Positions 62,565-64,000 of a DNA stretch of 64,000 bases are shown here, one piece after another; the stretch's first letter is position 1; each line of letters starts with the position of its first letter. A model generated the notes under the pieces. It ran no database searches, had not been told where the DNA came from, and saw only the letters and a program-made list of their open reading frames with translations. A program made the position numbers and the translations under genes. The DNA comes from Pseudovibrio axinellae (GTDB lineage: Bacteria; Pseudomonadota; Alphaproteobacteria; Rhizobiales; Stappiaceae): contig NZ_FOFM01000003.1 of NCBI RefSeq assembly GCF_900110875.1, forward strand, positions 248,001 to 312,000. The letters run 5' to 3'.

Positions 62565-64000
62565 TTATTCGGCGAGAACCCGCTGAGGTGGGAAGGTGAC
62601 TTCAGCCAGCGTACCTTCATCCTCTTCAGAATTTATTGAAAACGAAGCGCGGTTCGCCTCCACAAGAGCTTTGGTTAATGGAAGACCAAGGCCAGACCCC
62701 TCAGTGGAAGCCGATGCGTTAAGGCGACGGAACGGTTGAAGTGCCGCCTCAAGGTCACTCTTGGACATTCCATGACCAGTATCTCTAATTCTCAAATGAA
62801 CTTCACCATTCGGATCAAGAACAACAGAGACAATCACCTGACCACCGGAGCGATTGAATTTAATCGCATTGGAAAGCAGGTTCAGTGTGATTTGGCGAAG
62901 AGTTTTCGGGTCAGCAACAATCTTTGGAACAGACAGAGGGGTACTTGCGCGTATAATGATCCGCTGCTCGTTCGCCTGCGGCTGCAAAAGAGCTACACAT
63001 TCATTAATTATGTCAGCAGCGGAGACAGCCTCAAATGTCAGCTCTACCTTACCAGCTTCAATCTTGGCTAGATCAAGCAGGTCATTGACCAGCATCAGCA
63101 TATGAGAGCAGGAGCGATGAATATCGCGCACATACTCTTTGTAGCGCATATTCCCCAATTCGCCGAAACGCTCTTCCTGCATCACCTCAGAAAAACCGAT
63201 GACTGCGTTAAGTGGTGTGCGAATTTCATGGCTGATCTTTGCCAAATACTCTGACTTGTGTGCATTGGCGTCTTCAGCCTTAGAACGCGCACTGACAAGC
63301 TCTTCTTCTGCTCGTTTAAACTGAGTAATATCGCGCAGAACGGCGCAGAACAGTTTTTCGTCAGAACGGTTCACGCGTCCCATGCTCAAGAAGGTCGGGA
63401 GGATATCGCCGTCCAGTGTTTTGCAAATGACTTCTCGGCCATCGTTAAGAACACTCGACACGCCGTTGGCAGTCAGCCCATCCAGATAATCCAACGCAGA
63501 AGCATGGCTCTCTTCTGCCAGGAAATCGGTAAACGGAGCACCGAGCAGATCGTCTTCGCCAGCGTTAAAGAGGGCCACGGCTGACCGGTTAGCGCTTCGG
63601 ATGATGCCTCTCCGGTCCACCACCAGCACGCCGTCTGTTGCTGTTGCCAGCATGGACTCCAGCTCATCAACACGGGTGCGCAACTGCTTCATCTGGGCAT
63701 CAGATACCACAGGTACGTCGCTTTGTAGTGTTTTCACAGGTGCTTTGGAAGCATCTGTATCCGGCTGACGATCGCCATTGTCGACCACGGAAATCATCAA
63801 GGCTTGCGTTCCGCTCCAAGGGACAGCATGCATACGGGCATCGACAGAAAGTACGCCGCCTTCAGCAAGTCGCACATGCACCACCCGGTCCACAGTCTGT
63901 GGGCTTGGTGTAGGGCATTCTTCTGGCTCTGCAAAAATCGCCTCAAGGCCGCCTGCTTCATTTAATGCTTCAAAGCGATCATACCCAAGCAGCTCAAGCA
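62565..64000 (-). CDS. PAS-domain sensor histidine kinase, PdhS/PleC-like, 5' end beyond the window
   Basis: The frame is open from the right window edge to 62565, about 478 codons, so the N terminus is missing. A PAS domain fragment (LELLGYDRFEALNEAGGLEA) starts at the edge and a second PAS follows (ESMLATATDGVLVVDRRGII). HisKA holds the phospho-acceptor in AKISHEIRTPLNAVIGFSEV, with the FGELGNMRYKEYVRDIHRSC helix typical of PdhS/PleC-type kinases. The ATPase has N box LRQITLNLLSNAIKFNRSGG, G1 IRDTGHGMSKSD and G2 EGSGLGLPLTKALV. These kinases act on DivK in polar cell-cycle control in alphaproteobacteria; the particular paralogue is inferred. Confidence 0.88.
   Translation of the reverse strand, partial: LELLGYDRFEALNEAGGLEAIFAEPEECPTPSPQTVDRVVHVRLAEGGVLSVDARMHAVPWSGTQALMISVVDNGDRQPDTDASKAPVKTLQSDVPVVSDAQMKQLRTRVDELESMLATATDGVLVVDRRGIIRSANRSAVALFNAGEDDLLGAPFTDFLAEESHASALDYLDGLTANGVSSVLNDGREVICKTLDGDILPTFLSMGRVNRSDEKLFCAVLRDITQFKRAEEELVSARSKAEDANAHKSEYLAKISHEIRTPLNAVIGFSEVMQEERFGELGNMRYKEYVRDIHRSCSHMLMLVNDLLDLAKIEAGKVELTFEAVSAADIINECVALLQPQANEQRIIIRASTPLSVPKIVADPKTLRQITLNLLSNAIKFNRSGGQVIVSVVLDPNGEVHLRIRDTGHGMSKSDLEAALQPFRRLNASASTEGSGLGLPLTKALVEANRASFSINSEEDEGTLAEVTFPPQRVLAE

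Overview
The window looks like chromosome from an alphaproteobacterium of the Rhizobiales/Stappiaceae type (Pseudovibrio- or Labrenzia-like). This is inferred from gene content: an APS-reductase-type cys operon with DUF2849 and DUF934 genes, an FtrA/rhodanese pair, a PdhS-like PAS kinase, Irr/Fur-like iron boxes, TRAP and LIV transporters, and moderate GC. No rRNA, tRNA, CRISPR array, prophage or replication origin was seen.

Layout. 1-3.7 kb: the 5' end of thiP and thiB behind a TPP riboswitch, then katG. 3.96-4.34 kb: an internally deleted IS5-family element. 4.7-8.8 kb: a secreted acid phosphatase, a membrane di-iron hydroxylase with its own ferredoxin-type reductase, and a divergent LysR regulator. 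8.8-13.9 kb: a mobile-element graveyard holding a broken IS3-family element, an IS5 tail, an apparently intact phytanoyl-CoA dioxygenase-like gene, and fragments of a Tn3 transposase, a PAAR protein, an IS630 transposase and a Tn7-type tnsA. It stops at a Tn7-like end placed exactly at the 3' end of a YhiN-family gene. 13.9-20 kb: yhiN-like gene, NIT-domain chemoreceptor, orphan TRAP binding protein, TetR regulator, cold-shock protein. 20.3-26.2 kb: a six-gene LIV-type ABC operon containing a BASS symporter. 26.7-27 kb: a candidate small RNA with anti-Shine-Dalgarno loops. 27-35.3 kb: rhodanese/ftrA, a second HI0933-type flavoprotein, three glycosyltransferases, a VOC protein, a thiolase.

35.7-42.3 kb: an AT-rich secreted protein, a MazG-like protein, and the assimilatory sulfur operon cysG-DUF2849-cysI-cysH-DUF934. 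42.3-43.5 kb: a convergent polytopic membrane protein gene with an in-frame amber codon before its apparent last helix. 43.8-55.9 kb: an ABC exporter, an aldehyde dehydrogenase and an SDR; a two-receiver GGDEF protein; a glutamine-synthetase-family (PuuA-like) enzyme; and potFGHI. Together these suggest uptake and gamma-glutamyl or oxidative breakdown of putrescine-type amines. 56.2-57.5 kb: 3-oxoacid CoA-transferase subunits, a ketone-body route that could work with the thiolase. 57.7-64 kb: LysE exporter, ferric-iron ABC permease and binding protein behind iron-type operators, a threonine-dehydratase-like enzyme, and the 3' part of a PAS histidine kinase running off the end.

The least ordinary items are the decayed Tn7-like element at yhiN, the CCUCCC-loop sRNA candidate, the amber-interrupted membrane protein, and the miniature IS5 derivative. 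All functional assignments come from reading motifs by eye; no database search was run.
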